A DNA stretch of 28,790 bases from CAYRCJ01 sp964422785 (GCA_964422785.1 CAYRCJ010000007.1:1-28790), one strand, 5' to 3'; shown: positions 8,363 through 15,481, numbered from the stretch's first letter. A program made the numbers and translations. The notes: generated from the letters alone by a model not told the origin.

Positions 8363-8371
8363 GCCGGAGCG
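8350..8371 (+). terminator. Terminator with the stop codon at its centre (radical SAM gene)
   Basis: Perfect 22-bp palindrome: CGCTCCGGCCT at 8350-8360 followed by its exact reverse complement at 8361-8371, then TTTTATTTTTT. The TAG stop (8360-8362) is in the middle, so the 5' arm encodes the last residues (PAPA). The same design occurs at 11910-11931. Confidence 0.85.
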
Positions 8372-8407
8372 TTTTATTTTTTCTATTTTTTTTGATAAAC
8401 TTATTAA

Positions 8408-9004
8408 GTGAAGAAAATTCTTATTGCCACCACAAACGCAGGAAAACTTTTGGAATACCGGGAAATTTTTAAAAATTTGCCTGTAGATTTTGTGACTCTG
8501 AAAGATCTGGATATCAAAGATGAGCCTATAGAAGACGGTTTAACCTTTGAAGAAAATGCCGTCAAAAAAGCAAATTTTTATTCTCAGTTTACTGATCTCC
8601 CGGTTCTAGCCGAAGATTCCGGTCTTGAGGTCGATCATTTAAACGGCGAGCCCGGGGTATATTCCAGGCGCTGGCCGGGACACGAAGCAAGCGATGAAGA
8701 ATTAATAGAGATGTTACTTTCAAAACTCAATGGCGTGCCGGAAGCAAAAAGGGGAGCTCAGTTGAGGGTAATAGTGGCGCTTAAACTTTCCAAAAATCAT
8801 CATCCCGTTCTTTCGGAAGGGATCCTGAAAGGGCATATCATAGAAGCAGTTATTTCAAAAAGAATTCCCGGATATCCGTACAGGTCTCTTTTTTACGCTC
8901 ATAAAATAAATAAAGTTCTCGGAGAATTATCAATGGAAGAAGAAGCAAAAATTGCCCACAGGATAGATGCCCTGGGAAAGCTCAAGCCTCTATTTGTGCT
9001 ATAA
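8408..9004 (+). CDS. rdgB: Non-canonical purine NTP pyrophosphatase (RdgB/HAM1 family)
   Basis: 198 residues, normal family length. IATTNAGKLLEY at residues 5-16 is the family's substrate-binding N-terminus. LAEDSGLEVDHLNGEPGVYSRR appears as LAEDSGLEVD plus PGVYSRRW, containing the catalytic Asp and the purine-sensing loop. The usual FGYDP motif is altered to PGYPYRSLF, and HRIDAL replaces SHR near the end. The enzyme hydrolyses dITP/XTP to monophosphates, keeping nucleotide pools clean. The start is GTG with no Shine-Dalgarno sequence. TGATAAACT (8393-8401) is an extended -10 ending 6 bases before the GTG, suggesting a leaderless message. Confidence 0.88.
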   Translation: MKKILIATTNAGKLLEYREIFKNLPVDFVTLKDLDIKDEPIEDGLTFEENAVKKANFYSQFTDLPVLAEDSGLEVDHLNGEPGVYSRRWPGHEASDEELIEMLLSKLNGVPEAKRGAQLRVIVALKLSKNHHPVLSEGILKGHIIEAVISKRIPGYPYRSLFYAHKINKVLGELSMEEEAKIAHRIDALGKLKPLFVL

Positions 9005-9005
9005 T
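8997..9005 (+). promoter_or_regulatory. Extended -10 promoter overlapping the rdgB stop codon
   Basis: TGCTATAAT: TG plus a perfect TATAAT (9000-9005) that contains the TAA stop (9002-9004) of the upstream gene. No -35 is visible. It would start a transcript about 68 bases before the small Cys-rich gene at 9080. Confidence 0.5.
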
Positions 9006-9079
9006 GAATATTGTGAATTCAAGGCTTTTATTTGGTCGTAAATAAGAGCTGATTATTAAGAAAAATTTTTATCAAAAAC

Positions 9080-9283
9080 ATGGAAGACATGTCAATGCAT
9101 CAAAATGTATGCAAATGCCCGCATCACAAAATGGGCGCGGTTTTCGCGATAATTTTCGCTCTTTTGTTTTTGGGCGGCTATCAGGGATATGTAGGTTGGA
9201 ATATTGTGAACTGGGGATGGCCGATTATTGTGATCGTTGCCGCAATCACCAAAATGATGGGTAGCAAATGCAAGTGCTGCTAA
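9080..9283 (+). CDS. Small Cys-rich membrane protein
   Basis: 67 residues, not recognised. The cytosol- or exterior-facing N-terminus has CKCPHH (residues 11-16) after His/Met-rich residues. Then come two hydrophobic stretches (about 18-35 and 40-58) and a C-terminal KCKCC. The Cys/His/Met ends on a membrane hairpin suggest metal binding (copper or zinc), which is inference. It has an extended -10 promoter upstream and a terminator 22 bases downstream, so it is a monocistronic real gene rather than a chance frame. No good ribosome binding site is visible; ATG codons at 9080, 9089 and 9095 are alternative starts. Confidence 0.65.
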   Translation: MEDMSMHQNVCKCPHHKMGAVFAIIFALLFLGGYQGYVGWNIVNWGWPIIVIVAAITKMMGSKCKCC

Positions 9284-9304
9284 TAGCTCACTGTTCCAGA
9301 AATC

Positions 9305-9330
9305 AAAACTCCGCCATTTGGCGGAGTTTT
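9305..9330. terminator. Rho-independent terminator after the Cys-rich gene
   Basis: AAAACTCCGCC, loop ATTT, GGCGGAGTTTT. Symmetric with A and T runs on both sides, so it could work in both directions. Confidence 0.85.
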
Positions 9331-9357
9331 GTCAAGTTACAATACAAATAATCAATT

Positions 9358-9366
9358 TGTTATAAT
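9358..9366 (+). promoter_or_regulatory. Extended -10 promoter of the cyclophilin gene
   Basis: TGTTATAAT with perfect TATAAT (9361-9366) and a TG extension; no convincing -35. The -10 ends 10 bases before ATG 9377, leaving a leader of only about 4 bases. Confidence 0.6.
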
Positions 9367-9376
9367 ATTAAGTACT

Positions 9377-10036
9377 ATGAAAAAGATATTCGCGTTATTA
9401 TTAATAATAGTTTTATTCGCCAGTGTGGCCGGCTTTTTGGCCTTCAAAAGCGGTCTTATGAATAGGCAGTCGGCAAGCGTGGCCCCGGCCGCGTCTTCAA
9501 CAGTATCGCCAAACACCGCCGTTCAATCAAACACTGCCAATCAAAAGGAGAATCAAAAAATAAATATGAATCACTTAGTTACGTTAGATACAAATTTTGG
9601 AAAAATTAAATTTGAAACCTATGATGAAGACGCGCCAAAAACCGCGAAAAATTTTATTACTCTCGCCCAAAAAGGTTTTTATAATAACTTAACTTTTCAT
9701 AGAGTGATCAATGGTTTTATGATTCAGGGCGGGGATCCGGTCGGCAATGGCACCGGTGGGCCGGGATATTCTTTTGAAGATGAATTAAATCCTGCTACGG
9801 CTTCTTATCAACAAGGTTACAAAAAAGGAGTTGTGGCAATGGCCAATGCCGGGCCAAATACCAACGGCAGCCAATTTTTCATTATGCTTCAAGACACACC
9901 GCTTCCGCACAACTACACAATTTTCGGAAAAGTTATTTCCGGCCAAGATGTGGTGGACGCAATCGGCAAAACCCCAACCGGCCCCGGCGACCGCCCGATC
10001 CAACCGGTCACAATAAAATCCGCTGAGGTTGAATAA
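9377..10036 (+). CDS. Membrane-anchored cyclophilin-type peptidyl-prolyl cis-trans isomerase
   Basis: 219 residues. I place the start at ATG 9377 because the upstream in-frame codons contain the promoter. An N-terminal signal anchor (residues 4-22) is followed by a Ser/Ala/Thr/Asn linker (about 30-70) and a compact bacterial cyclophilin domain. That domain has LTFHRVINGFMIQGGDP (catalytic Arg in FHR), MANAGPNTNGSQFFI and IFGKVISGQDVVDAI. It catalyses proline isomerisation, here probably outside the membrane during protein folding. It lacks the Lys-rich insert of large cyclophilins. A terminator follows 16 bases downstream. Confidence 0.93.
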   Translation: MKKIFALLLIIVLFASVAGFLAFKSGLMNRQSASVAPAASSTVSPNTAVQSNTANQKENQKINMNHLVTLDTNFGKIKFETYDEDAPKTAKNFITLAQKGFYNNLTFHRVINGFMIQGGDPVGNGTGGPGYSFEDELNPATASYQQGYKKGVVAMANAGPNTNGSQFFIMLQDTPLPHNYTIFGKVISGQDVVDAIGKTPTGPGDRPIQPVTIKSAEVE

Positions 10037-10047
10037 TTCAAAATGAC

Positions 10048-10077
10048 TTGACAAAATAGCACCTCTGGTGCTATTTT
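10048..10077 (+). promoter_or_regulatory. Promoter interleaved with the cyclophilin terminator
   Basis: TTGACA (10048-10053), 18-base spacer, TATTTT (10072-10077). The spacer and -10 are the terminator hairpin itself. Candidate promoter of the orphan pair at 10121-10699. Confidence 0.4.
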
Positions 10078-10078
10078 G
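10052..10078. terminator. Rho-independent terminator of the cyclophilin gene
   Basis: CAAAATAGCACC, loop TCT, GGTGCTATTTTG followed by ATTTT. Perfect 12-base arms. Confidence 0.8.
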
Positions 10079-10120
10079 ATTTTGGATTTGGAAAGTAAAC
10101 AATAGAAGGAGGGAAGGGTT

Positions 10121-10501
10121 GTGATAAGAACTCGGCCGACATTTGCGAAAGGAAATTTCAACGATGTTTTTGATCTTGCTCCAGAGAGAGATCTGTGGAG
10201 CAAAGAAACAGTAGCCGAATCGTTGGCGGGAAAACACAAAGACATTAATCCGCCGTATCGTATTCCGGCGGCAGACACAAAATCAGATTTGTTCTTTGAT
10301 GATTTAGAGATGTTGTCTCGGTTTGCCAATATGCCGTTGCCGGATCAAGAAGCATTTTTAATTGCCATTCGCGAAACAATGAAGTTGCACGAAGTGGAAG
10401 AAATTCATATGGAAATCAAGTGGTCGGAAACAGAAACAAAAACTCTTTTTATAAAAGAGTGCAACGGTACTTTAGACATTTATGTAAATTATCGGCAGTA
10501 A
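10121..10501 (+). CDS. Hypothetical protein
   Basis: 126 residues, not recognised. It starts with GTG behind a strong ribosome binding site GAAGGAGGG (10105-10113). The sequence is soluble and acidic, with a helical middle (FFDDLEMLSRFANMPLPDQ, EAFLIAIRETMKL) and a beta-like C-terminus (EEIHMEIKW, TKTLFIKE, TLDIYVNY). It is followed 9 bases later by a second small gene, so the two are likely co-transcribed. The strong translation signal and shared terminator make it a real gene of unknown function. Confidence 0.65.
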   Translation: MIRTRPTFAKGNFNDVFDLAPERDLWSKETVAESLAGKHKDINPPYRIPAADTKSDLFFDDLEMLSRFANMPLPDQEAFLIAIRETMKLHEVEEIHMEIKWSETETKTLFIKECNGTLDIYVNYRQ

Positions 10502-10510
10502 GGAAACAAA

Positions 10511-10699
10511 ATGGCAAAAGAAATTTTTATCGAGCATAGGCCCTATGATCCTGACTCCAAATTTTACACTGCTTATTTTAATGCCAACGGCAAATTGAAA
10601 AAGGGCCAGCCTGGTCGCACCGAAGAAGAGGCCGTGGGCTACTTGGTACTCGCACATTCTGAAGATTTTGATATAAAAATAGGAACAGTGGAAGGGTAA
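10511..10699 (+). CDS. Small hypothetical protein
   Basis: 62 residues, not recognised. AAGGAAAC precedes ATG 10511 as ribosome binding site. The pattern FYTAYFNANGKLKKGQPGRTEEEAVGYLV suggests a small beta-beta-alpha fold like a HicB-type or RNase-H-like antitoxin domain (shown here as FYTAYFNANG and EEAVGYLV), but no toxin partner with a matching HicA fold is visible. It is co-directional with the gene 9 bases upstream and is closed by a strong terminator. Confidence 0.6.
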   Translation: MAKEIFIEHRPYDPDSKFYTAYFNANGKLKKGQPGRTEEEAVGYLVLAHSEDFDIKIGTVEG

Positions 10700-10710
10700 G
10701 GAATAAAATT

Positions 10711-10738
10711 AATCGCCCCGACGGCTATCGGGGCGATT
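10711..10738. terminator. Rho-independent terminator of the orphan pair
   Basis: AATCGCCCCGA, loop CGGCTA, TCGGGGCGATT, then TTACTTTTT. Confidence 0.85.
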
Positions 10739-10800
10739 TTACTTTTTAAGTTTCAAATAGTATCCTGATTTAAAGAAAACATTGAAAAAAAGGATGGCCG

Positions 10801-11922
10801 ATGCGGAAGAAAAAATTCAGAGAAATCGTGTTAACAGGGGGGCCGTGTTCGGGTAAGACCACCGGCATAAATTATCTTTCTGAAAAATTAAGAGATTGGG
10901 GATGGCGTGTCTTTATTGTGCCGGAAGTGGCCACGATGTTTATTCTGGGAGGCGTTCCTGATATTTCAGACATCGCCGCGAAAGATACGAAATTATACTA
11001 TAAAATCCAAAAACAAATTCTCCTTACCCAAAGAGCGCTTCGGCAGAAGTTTACTGATTTAGCCGATGAGTTTGATGATGAGAAAATGGTAATTATTTAT
11101 GATCGTGCCGAAATGGATGGGAAGGCGTATGTGCCGGCGGAGCGGTTTGACGCGTTCCTTGAAGAAGAAAATCTTGAATTGCGTTATGTCCGTGATAATC
11201 ATGATGGAGTGATTTTTTTGGTGACCGCGGCAAAAGGAGCTGAGTCATTTTTTACTCTGGCCAACAACAAGGCGCGCCGCGAGAGTTTAGAAGAGGCCCG
11301 TACAGCGGATGACAAGACTCTTGCCGCGTGGAACGGGCATCCTCATATTAAAATTGTTGATAACTCAACAGATTTCGAAGGCAAAATGAAAAGATGTCTA
11401 CAGGGTATGGCGAGGATTTTGGGGGTTCCTGTGCCGCTGGAAATAGAAAGAAAATTTTTGTTAAAACGCTTGCCGGACTTTAAGAATTTTCCCGTTCCGG
11501 TAGAAAAAATTTATATTGAGCAGATGTATTTAGTCTCTCCGGATCATGAAAATGTAAGAATAAGAAGGAGAAGTCAAAATGGGTCAAGCGTTTATTATAA
11601 AACTACCAAAAATAAAATCTCTCCGCGCGTGAGACACGAAACCGAAAGCGCGATTTCCGCCGGGGATTACTTGGATTTATCCGCTCTCAAAGATCCGGAA
11701 ACCAATGTTTTGGAAAAATTTCGCTACTGCTTTCCTTATAACAACCAATATTTTGAATTGGATTGGATTTACTCTCCGGAGACTCATTATCTTCTGGAAA
11801 TAGAACTTACGGAAGAAAACGATAAAATTGAGCTTCCGCCATTTTTGGAAATAGACCGCGAAGTTACTGAAGAGAAGAAATATTCAAATCATGAGATTTC
11901 TAAAAGAAAAACTCCCGCCTAG
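10801..11922 (+). CDS. P-loop NTPase/kinase fused to a CYTH (triphosphate tunnel) domain
   Basis: 373 residues. Residues 1-205 form an AAA_28/NadR-kinase-like P-loop domain: Walker A GGPCSGKTT (13-21), VPEVATMFILGG, and IIYDRAEMDGKAYV as the Walker-B-like strand. Residues from about 212 form a CYTH domain with the hallmark EIERKF, then paired Arg (VRIRRRS), YYKTTK, FELDWIY and LLEIELTEE, which line the tunnel and bind triphosphate and metals. Bacterial CYTH enzymes are adenylate cyclases, thiamine triphosphatases or tripolyphosphatases; plant TTM1 and TTM2 join a different P-loop kinase to CYTH. AAGGA precedes the ATG (ribosome binding site). Substrate unknown; nucleotide or cofactor phosphorylation or polyphosphate hydrolysis is plausible. 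Confidence 0.85.
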   Translation: MRKKKFREIVLTGGPCSGKTTGINYLSEKLRDWGWRVFIVPEVATMFILGGVPDISDIAAKDTKLYYKIQKQILLTQRALRQKFTDLADEFDDEKMVIIYDRAEMDGKAYVPAERFDAFLEEENLELRYVRDNHDGVIFLVTAAKGAESFFTLANNKARRESLEEARTADDKTLAAWNGHPHIKIVDNSTDFEGKMKRCLQGMARILGVPVPLEIERKFLLKRLPDFKNFPVPVEKIYIEQMYLVSPDHENVRIRRRSQNGSSVYYKTTKNKISPRVRHETESAISAGDYLDLSALKDPETNVLEKFRYCFPYNNQYFELDWIYSPETHYLLEIELTEENDKIELPPFLEIDREVTEEKKYSNHEISKRKTPA

Positions 11923-11931
11923 GCGGGAGTT
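11910..11931 (+). terminator. Terminator with the stop codon at its centre (kinase-CYTH gene)
   Basis: Perfect 22-bp palindrome with left arm AACTCCCGCCT (11910-11920), followed by ATTTTTT. The TAG stop (11920-11922) is central. It also overlaps the stop codon of the convergent thioesterase gene. Confidence 0.85.
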
Positions 11932-12424
11932 ATTTTTTGGATTTGTTTATGTCGGCAAATTTTTTGCGGAATTCTCTTCTGATCTCGGCTTGTTCATACC
12001 TGCGTTTTTCCTCTTCCGACTCCGGGATTAATTTGGGGACGGAAACAGGTTTTTTGTCTTCATCTATCGCCACAAATGTAAGATACGCGGAAACAATATG
12101 GCGGGTGGTACCGGCTATATAATTTTCCGCGTAAACTTTTATGCCGACTTCTAATGATGTATTCCAGGCCCGGTTTACTGATGACTTGAAAACCAGTATT
12201 TCTCCCTGGTAAGCCGGTTCAAGAAATTTTATGGAGTCTATTAAGAGCGTTACGCAAACTTTGTTCGTATGTCTTTGCGCCGTCATTCCGGCAATAACGT
12301 CTATTTCCTTCATTAACTTTCCGCCGAATGCCGTGTTGTAAGCATTTAGATCTTCCGGGAAAATTTCTTGCGGCAAATAATCTATTGAAGATTCTTTCAC
12401 GGTCTTCGTCTTCAGATTTTCCAT
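11930..12424 (-). CDS. Acyl-CoA thioesterase, YciA-like hotdog fold
   Basis: 164 residues. The family pattern is clear: NAYNTAFGGKLMKEIDVIAG (catalytic Asn/Asp region and the hotdog helix), shown as NTAFGGKLM and IDVIAG, then SIKFLEPAYQGEIL, NRAWNTSLEVGIKV and HIVSAYLTFVAIDEDKKPV with VPKLIPE. Such enzymes hydrolyse acyl-CoA thioesters in the cytoplasm. The ribosome binding site on this strand, AGGAGGATAG, directly precedes the ATG. The Lys/Arg/Glu-rich C-terminal 25 residues look like a charged helical tail. It is divergent from the zinc ribbon gene and convergent with the kinase-CYTH gene. Confidence 0.88.
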   Translation of the reverse strand: MENLKTKTVKESSIDYLPQEIFPEDLNAYNTAFGGKLMKEIDVIAGMTAQRHTNKVCVTLLIDSIKFLEPAYQGEILVFKSSVNRAWNTSLEVGIKVYAENYIAGTTRHIVSAYLTFVAIDEDKKPVSVPKLIPESEEEKRRYEQAEIRREFRKKFADINKSKK

Positions 12425-12476
12425 CTATCCTCCTATTTTTAAAATCCGAATAAAATGATAGCATATTTTTATTATT

Positions 12477-12680
12477 ATGGCAATTAATACCGTCAAACTT
12501 TTTAAAATAGGCGATATTGTAGAAGAAAGCGGGCTTTATATCTGCGTGCCCTGCGGGTTTACACAGTATTTTGAGGCAGGCGCGAGGTTTGAAACCTGCA
12601 TGGCTTGCCTGGCCGGAACTGAAAACGGCCCGGAAGGATATCGAGAAGAGGAGTCAGAATTTTGGGAGTTTTTCGCCTGA
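12477..12680 (+). CDS. Small zinc-ribbon (rubredoxin-like) protein
   Basis: 67 residues. Two CxxC knuckles, CVPC (residues 23-26) and CMAC (about 41-44), sit in LYICVPCGFTQYFEAG and FETCMACLAGTENGPEG, typical of a single zinc ribbon with an acidic C-terminal tail (YREEESEFWEFF). Exact role unknown. TGATAGCAT (12456-12464) is a possible extended -10 ending 12 bases before the ATG; there is no Shine-Dalgarno sequence. Confidence 0.75.
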   Translation: MAINTVKLFKIGDIVEESGLYICVPCGFTQYFEAGARFETCMACLAGTENGPEGYREEESEFWEFFA

Positions 12681-12767
12681 TATTGCTATTTTATGGAATT
12701 TGTTATATGGTTATAGCGAAAAATGATACTTTGAAAATTTATTTTTTTAGAGAAAAAGGAGGCAGAT

Positions 12768-14198
12768 TTGGAAAACAGAGCCGGGGTTGACCGCAGAAAA
12801 ATTTTTGTGTTGGATACCAGCGTTTTGGTGCACGATCCGGATTCCCTGGAAAATTTTCAGGACAATGAGATTGCTTTGCATGTAGTGGTATTGGAAGAAC
12901 TGGACAACCTAAAGAAGTCCCCGGATGAAGTAGGGCAGATGGCCAGGATTGTAATCAGAAAACTGGACCAATATCGCCAAAACGGTTCTTTGTCTTCCGG
13001 AGTCCCGACTTCTACCGGCGGCAAACTGCGGGTGGAGTTTTCCAATAATGCCGAATTTGAGAATCTTTTGTCCATAGGCCTCAATAAAACAAACGATAAT
13101 CACATAATTTCTTTAGCCCAGAAACTTCAATTTCAAAATCCTGCCAAAGAAGTCGTACTTGTCAGCAAGGATCTAAACCTCCGGGTTAAGGCAGATGCCT
13201 GCAACGTAAAGTCTCAAGATTATGAATTTGATAAAAGGGGTTTATATTCCGGCGTAATCGAAATTGATATACCAGATGGAGATTACGATCTTATCCACGA
13301 GATACATAACGATGCTGAAAACAAAATACCGGCGGGCAGGGTATTTGAATGTTTAGGACAGGAAACGGATTATCCGCCGAATCAATGTTTTATTTTTAAA
13401 AATAGCCAAGGCAAATCTGTTCTGGCGGTTTTCAAAAAAGCCGATTATGAATTTCAGCTGGTAAAATCAAAGCGCGATTACGAAAAGGACGGAAAATCCA
13501 AAGACAAAAGAAAGGATGTATATCCCAAAAATATAGAACAGTGTTTTGCGTTTCATCTGCTTATGGATAAAAAGGTTATGCTGGTAACTACCGTAGGAAA
13601 GGCCGGAAGCGGGAAAACTTTGATGGCTCTTCTTGCCGGTTACAATCAAATTGGAGAAGAAGGCTCTTCTCACGACCAACTTTTAATCTATAGACCCAAT
13701 ATAGAACTCGGAAAATCTCTGGGGTATTTACCGGGGAACGTAAAAGAAAAATTTGAACCCTGGATGCAGCCGGTTTTGGATAATCTGGATCTTGTCTTAA
13801 AGGATAGAGAAAAAAACTATAAATCCGGAACTTCCAAGAGCCAAAGAGATGCGGTAACGGCCGAGAATTTCAGAGATTACATCGATCAGGGATTTATGGA
13901 GATTTCCCCGATAACCTTTATCCGTGGCCGAAGCCTTCATCATAAGTTCATCATTATAGATGAGGCTCAAAACCTTACCAAGCACGAAATCAAGACAATC
14001 TTAACCAGACCGGGAGAGGGCACAAAGGTGGTGCTGACCGGAGATTTGGATCAGATCGACAATAGGTTTGTAAATTCAGAATCAAACGGTCTCGCGCACG
14101 TAATTCAGAAATTTAAAGGACAGGAAATTTTCGGCCATATTACAATGAAAAGAACAGAACGGTCTTTGCTGGCCCAGCTGGCCGCAGATCTTCTATAA
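12768..14198 (+). CDS. PIN domain-PhoH family ATPase
   Basis: 476 residues, the length of the PhoH2/YlaK-type PIN-PhoH fusion. The N-terminal PIN nuclease fold (about residues 12-150) starts with VLDTSVLVHDP and has further acidic residues in VVLEELDNLK. The C-terminal PhoH ATPase has Walker A GKAGSGKT (about 277-284), RPNIELGKSLGYLPG, KFEPWMQPVLDNL, FIRGRSL, Walker B IIIDEAQN (about 394-401) and GDLDQID. The architecture is known for RNA-processing helicase/RNase activity. TTG start with AAAAGGAGGCAGAT in front (strong ribosome binding site). It is a single-gene unit with a downstream terminator. Confidence 0.93.
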   Translation: MENRAGVDRRKIFVLDTSVLVHDPDSLENFQDNEIALHVVVLEELDNLKKSPDEVGQMARIVIRKLDQYRQNGSLSSGVPTSTGGKLRVEFSNNAEFENLLSIGLNKTNDNHIISLAQKLQFQNPAKEVVLVSKDLNLRVKADACNVKSQDYEFDKRGLYSGVIEIDIPDGDYDLIHEIHNDAENKIPAGRVFECLGQETDYPPNQCFIFKNSQGKSVLAVFKKADYEFQLVKSKRDYEKDGKSKDKRKDVYPKNIEQCFAFHLLMDKKVMLVTTVGKAGSGKTLMALLAGYNQIGEEGSSHDQLLIYRPNIELGKSLGYLPGNVKEKFEPWMQPVLDNLDLVLKDREKNYKSGTSKSQRDAVTAENFRDYIDQGFMEISPITFIRGRSLHHKFIIIDEAQNLTKHEIKTILTRPGEGTKVVLTGDLDQIDNRFVNSESNGLAHVIQKFKGQEIFGHITMKRTERSLLAQLAADLL

Positions 14199-14205
14199 CA
14201 AATAG

Positions 14206-14238
14206 ACTCCCCGAAGCCGCTTATCGCGGGCGGGGAGT
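14206..14238 (+). terminator. Rho-independent terminator of the PhoH gene
   Basis: ACTCCCCG (14206-14213) pairs with CGGGGAGT (14231-14238). An inner CCGC/GCGG pairing lies between them, and TTTTTC follows. Confidence 0.75.
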
Positions 14239-14250
14239 TTTTCTATATTA

Positions 14251-14259
14251 TGTTATACT
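14251..14259 (+). promoter_or_regulatory. Extended -10 promoter of the RecB-like nuclease gene
   Basis: TGTTATACT (TG plus TATACT at 14254-14259). No -35 is visible because the preceding bases are the terminator. The predicted leader is about 12 bases. Confidence 0.5.
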
Positions 14260-14277
14260 AAAGTAACCTGGAAAAAT

Positions 14278-15111
14278 ATGTCCCAATACTATAATCCCAA
14301 AAGAACAAAAAATATCTTTGACCCGGCTTCCGGAGATTCCTTCAGATTAAGCCGCAGCAAAATCGACGACTATCTCAATTGCCAAAGATGTTTTTATCTG
14401 GATCGCAGGCTTGGAGTGGCCCAGCCGCCCGGGTATCCCTTTAGTTTAAACTCCGCCGTCGACGCGTTGCTTAAAAAAGAATTCGACGCGCACCGCGCCC
14501 GAAAAACTCCGCATCCGCTGATGAAATCGTACGGCATAGATGCCGTGCCGTATCCTCACGAAAAATTGGAAGAATGGCGCGATTCTTTGCGCCGGGGAAT
14601 TCAATATTTACATAAACCCACAAACCTTTTGATAACAGGGGGCGTAGATGATGTTTGGGTAAATCCGGACGGCGAACTTATAATTGCGGACTATAAAGCC
14701 ACTTCCAAAAATGGAGAAGTCAGCTTGGACGCCGAATGGCAGATCGGTTATAAAAGGCAAATGGAAGTTTATCAATGGCTTTTTCGGAAAAATAATTTCA
14801 AAGTCTCGGATACCGGATATTTTGTTTATTGCAATGGAGACGCGGACAAAGAAGCTTTCGACGCCAAACTGGAATTTGATATAAAAATTTTACCGTACAA
14901 GGGCAACGACGAATGGGTGGAAGGCACAATATACGATATCCACAAATGCTTAATGGGCGGCGACATCCCGCCCTATGGCCGCGACTGCGATTTTTGCTTA
15001 TACAGACGGGCGGCAATGGAGCTTGAGCACAAAATGCCGGAGAACAAATCGCGCCGGAGACGGTTAAGTCCAAAAACAGGAAAAGAATCCTTGAACAAAA
15101 CGCTTTTTTAG
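14278..15111 (+). CDS. PD-(D/E)XK nuclease, RecB/Cas4-like, with four paired cysteines
   Basis: 277 residues. FRLSRSKIDDYLNCQRCFYLDR (here FRLSRSKIDDYL plus CQRCFYLDRR) matches the N-terminus of RecB-like domains. The catalytic core is GGVDDVWVNPDGELIIADYKATSK, i.e. Asp in GGVDDVW and the D-x-K triad ADYK, followed by QMEVYQWLF, the QxxxY motif. The C-terminus has DCDFCLYRR and a basic tail. Cysteines C35 and C38 pair in sequence with the C-terminal CDFC, the arrangement that binds an iron-sulfur cluster in Cas4/AddB-type nucleases. Likely a DNA repair exonuclease; no cas genes are nearby. TGGA before the ATG is a weak ribosome binding site. Confidence 0.85.
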   Translation: MSQYYNPKRTKNIFDPASGDSFRLSRSKIDDYLNCQRCFYLDRRLGVAQPPGYPFSLNSAVDALLKKEFDAHRARKTPHPLMKSYGIDAVPYPHEKLEEWRDSLRRGIQYLHKPTNLLITGGVDDVWVNPDGELIIADYKATSKNGEVSLDAEWQIGYKRQMEVYQWLFRKNNFKVSDTGYFVYCNGDADKEAFDAKLEFDIKILPYKGNDEWVEGTIYDIHKCLMGGDIPPYGRDCDFCLYRRAAMELEHKMPENKSRRRRLSPKTGKESLNKTLF

Positions 15112-15115
15112 ATTG

Positions 15116-15124
15116 TGCTATAAT
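15116..15124 (+). promoter_or_regulatory. Extended -10 promoter, leaderless start of the dehydratase gene
   Basis: TGCTATAAT with perfect TATAAT (15119-15124), ending 6 bases before ATG 15131. The promoter occupies the upstream in-frame codons, which decides the start. Confidence 0.6.
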
Positions 15125-15130
15125 CTCAAT

Positions 15131-15481
15131 ATGGATATGACGCTGTCTTCCAGAAAATGTGTTCCATGCGAAGGGGGAGTTGCGCCGATGGAACTCATTG
15201 AAATAAATAAATATTCATCTGAATTGACGGGCAGATGGGAAAGAGTCGCCTCCATGCAAGACGGCAAGATCAAAAAGATAAGATCGCGGTTTGAGTTTCC
15301 GGATTTTAAGTCAGCTATGCTTTTTGTAAATAAAATTTCCGTAATTGCCGAGGAGGAAGGGCATCATCCGGACATTTTTATTTCATACAATAAAGTGATA
15401 ATTGAGCTTTGGACGCATGCCGTCGGAGGACTGTCCGAAAACGATTTTATATTGGCAAGTAAAATTGAAAAGGTCGCATGA
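15131..15481 (+). CDS. Pterin-4a-carbinolamine dehydratase (PhhB/DCoH family)
   Basis: 116 residues. SRFEFPDFKSAMLFVNKI, EEEGHHPDIFISYNKVIIELWTH and GGLSENDFILASKI follow the family's pattern; EEGHHPDI, YNKV and THAVGGLS are the key parts, with the paired catalytic His. The enzyme dehydrates 4a-hydroxy-tetrahydropterin after aromatic amino acid hydroxylases. No hydroxylase is visible here, so a moonlighting or alternative pterin role is possible. The N-terminus has CVPC (residues 10-13), absent from many members. The start is set by the promoter at 15116-15124. Confidence 0.9.
   Translation: MDMTLSSRKCVPCEGGVAPMELIEINKYSSELTGRWERVASMQDGKIKKIRSRFEFPDFKSAMLFVNKISVIAEEEGHHPDIFISYNKVIIELWTHAVGGLSENDFILASKIEKVA

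Noticed and set aside
10121..10699. Toxin-antitoxin module
   Set aside because: Size and pairing fit, but neither protein shows a recognisable toxin or antitoxin fold, so no such label is given.
14278..15111. Cas4 and a CRISPR locus
   Set aside because: No repeat-spacer array or other cas gene is visible; the protein is kept as a RecB/Cas4-like nuclease.
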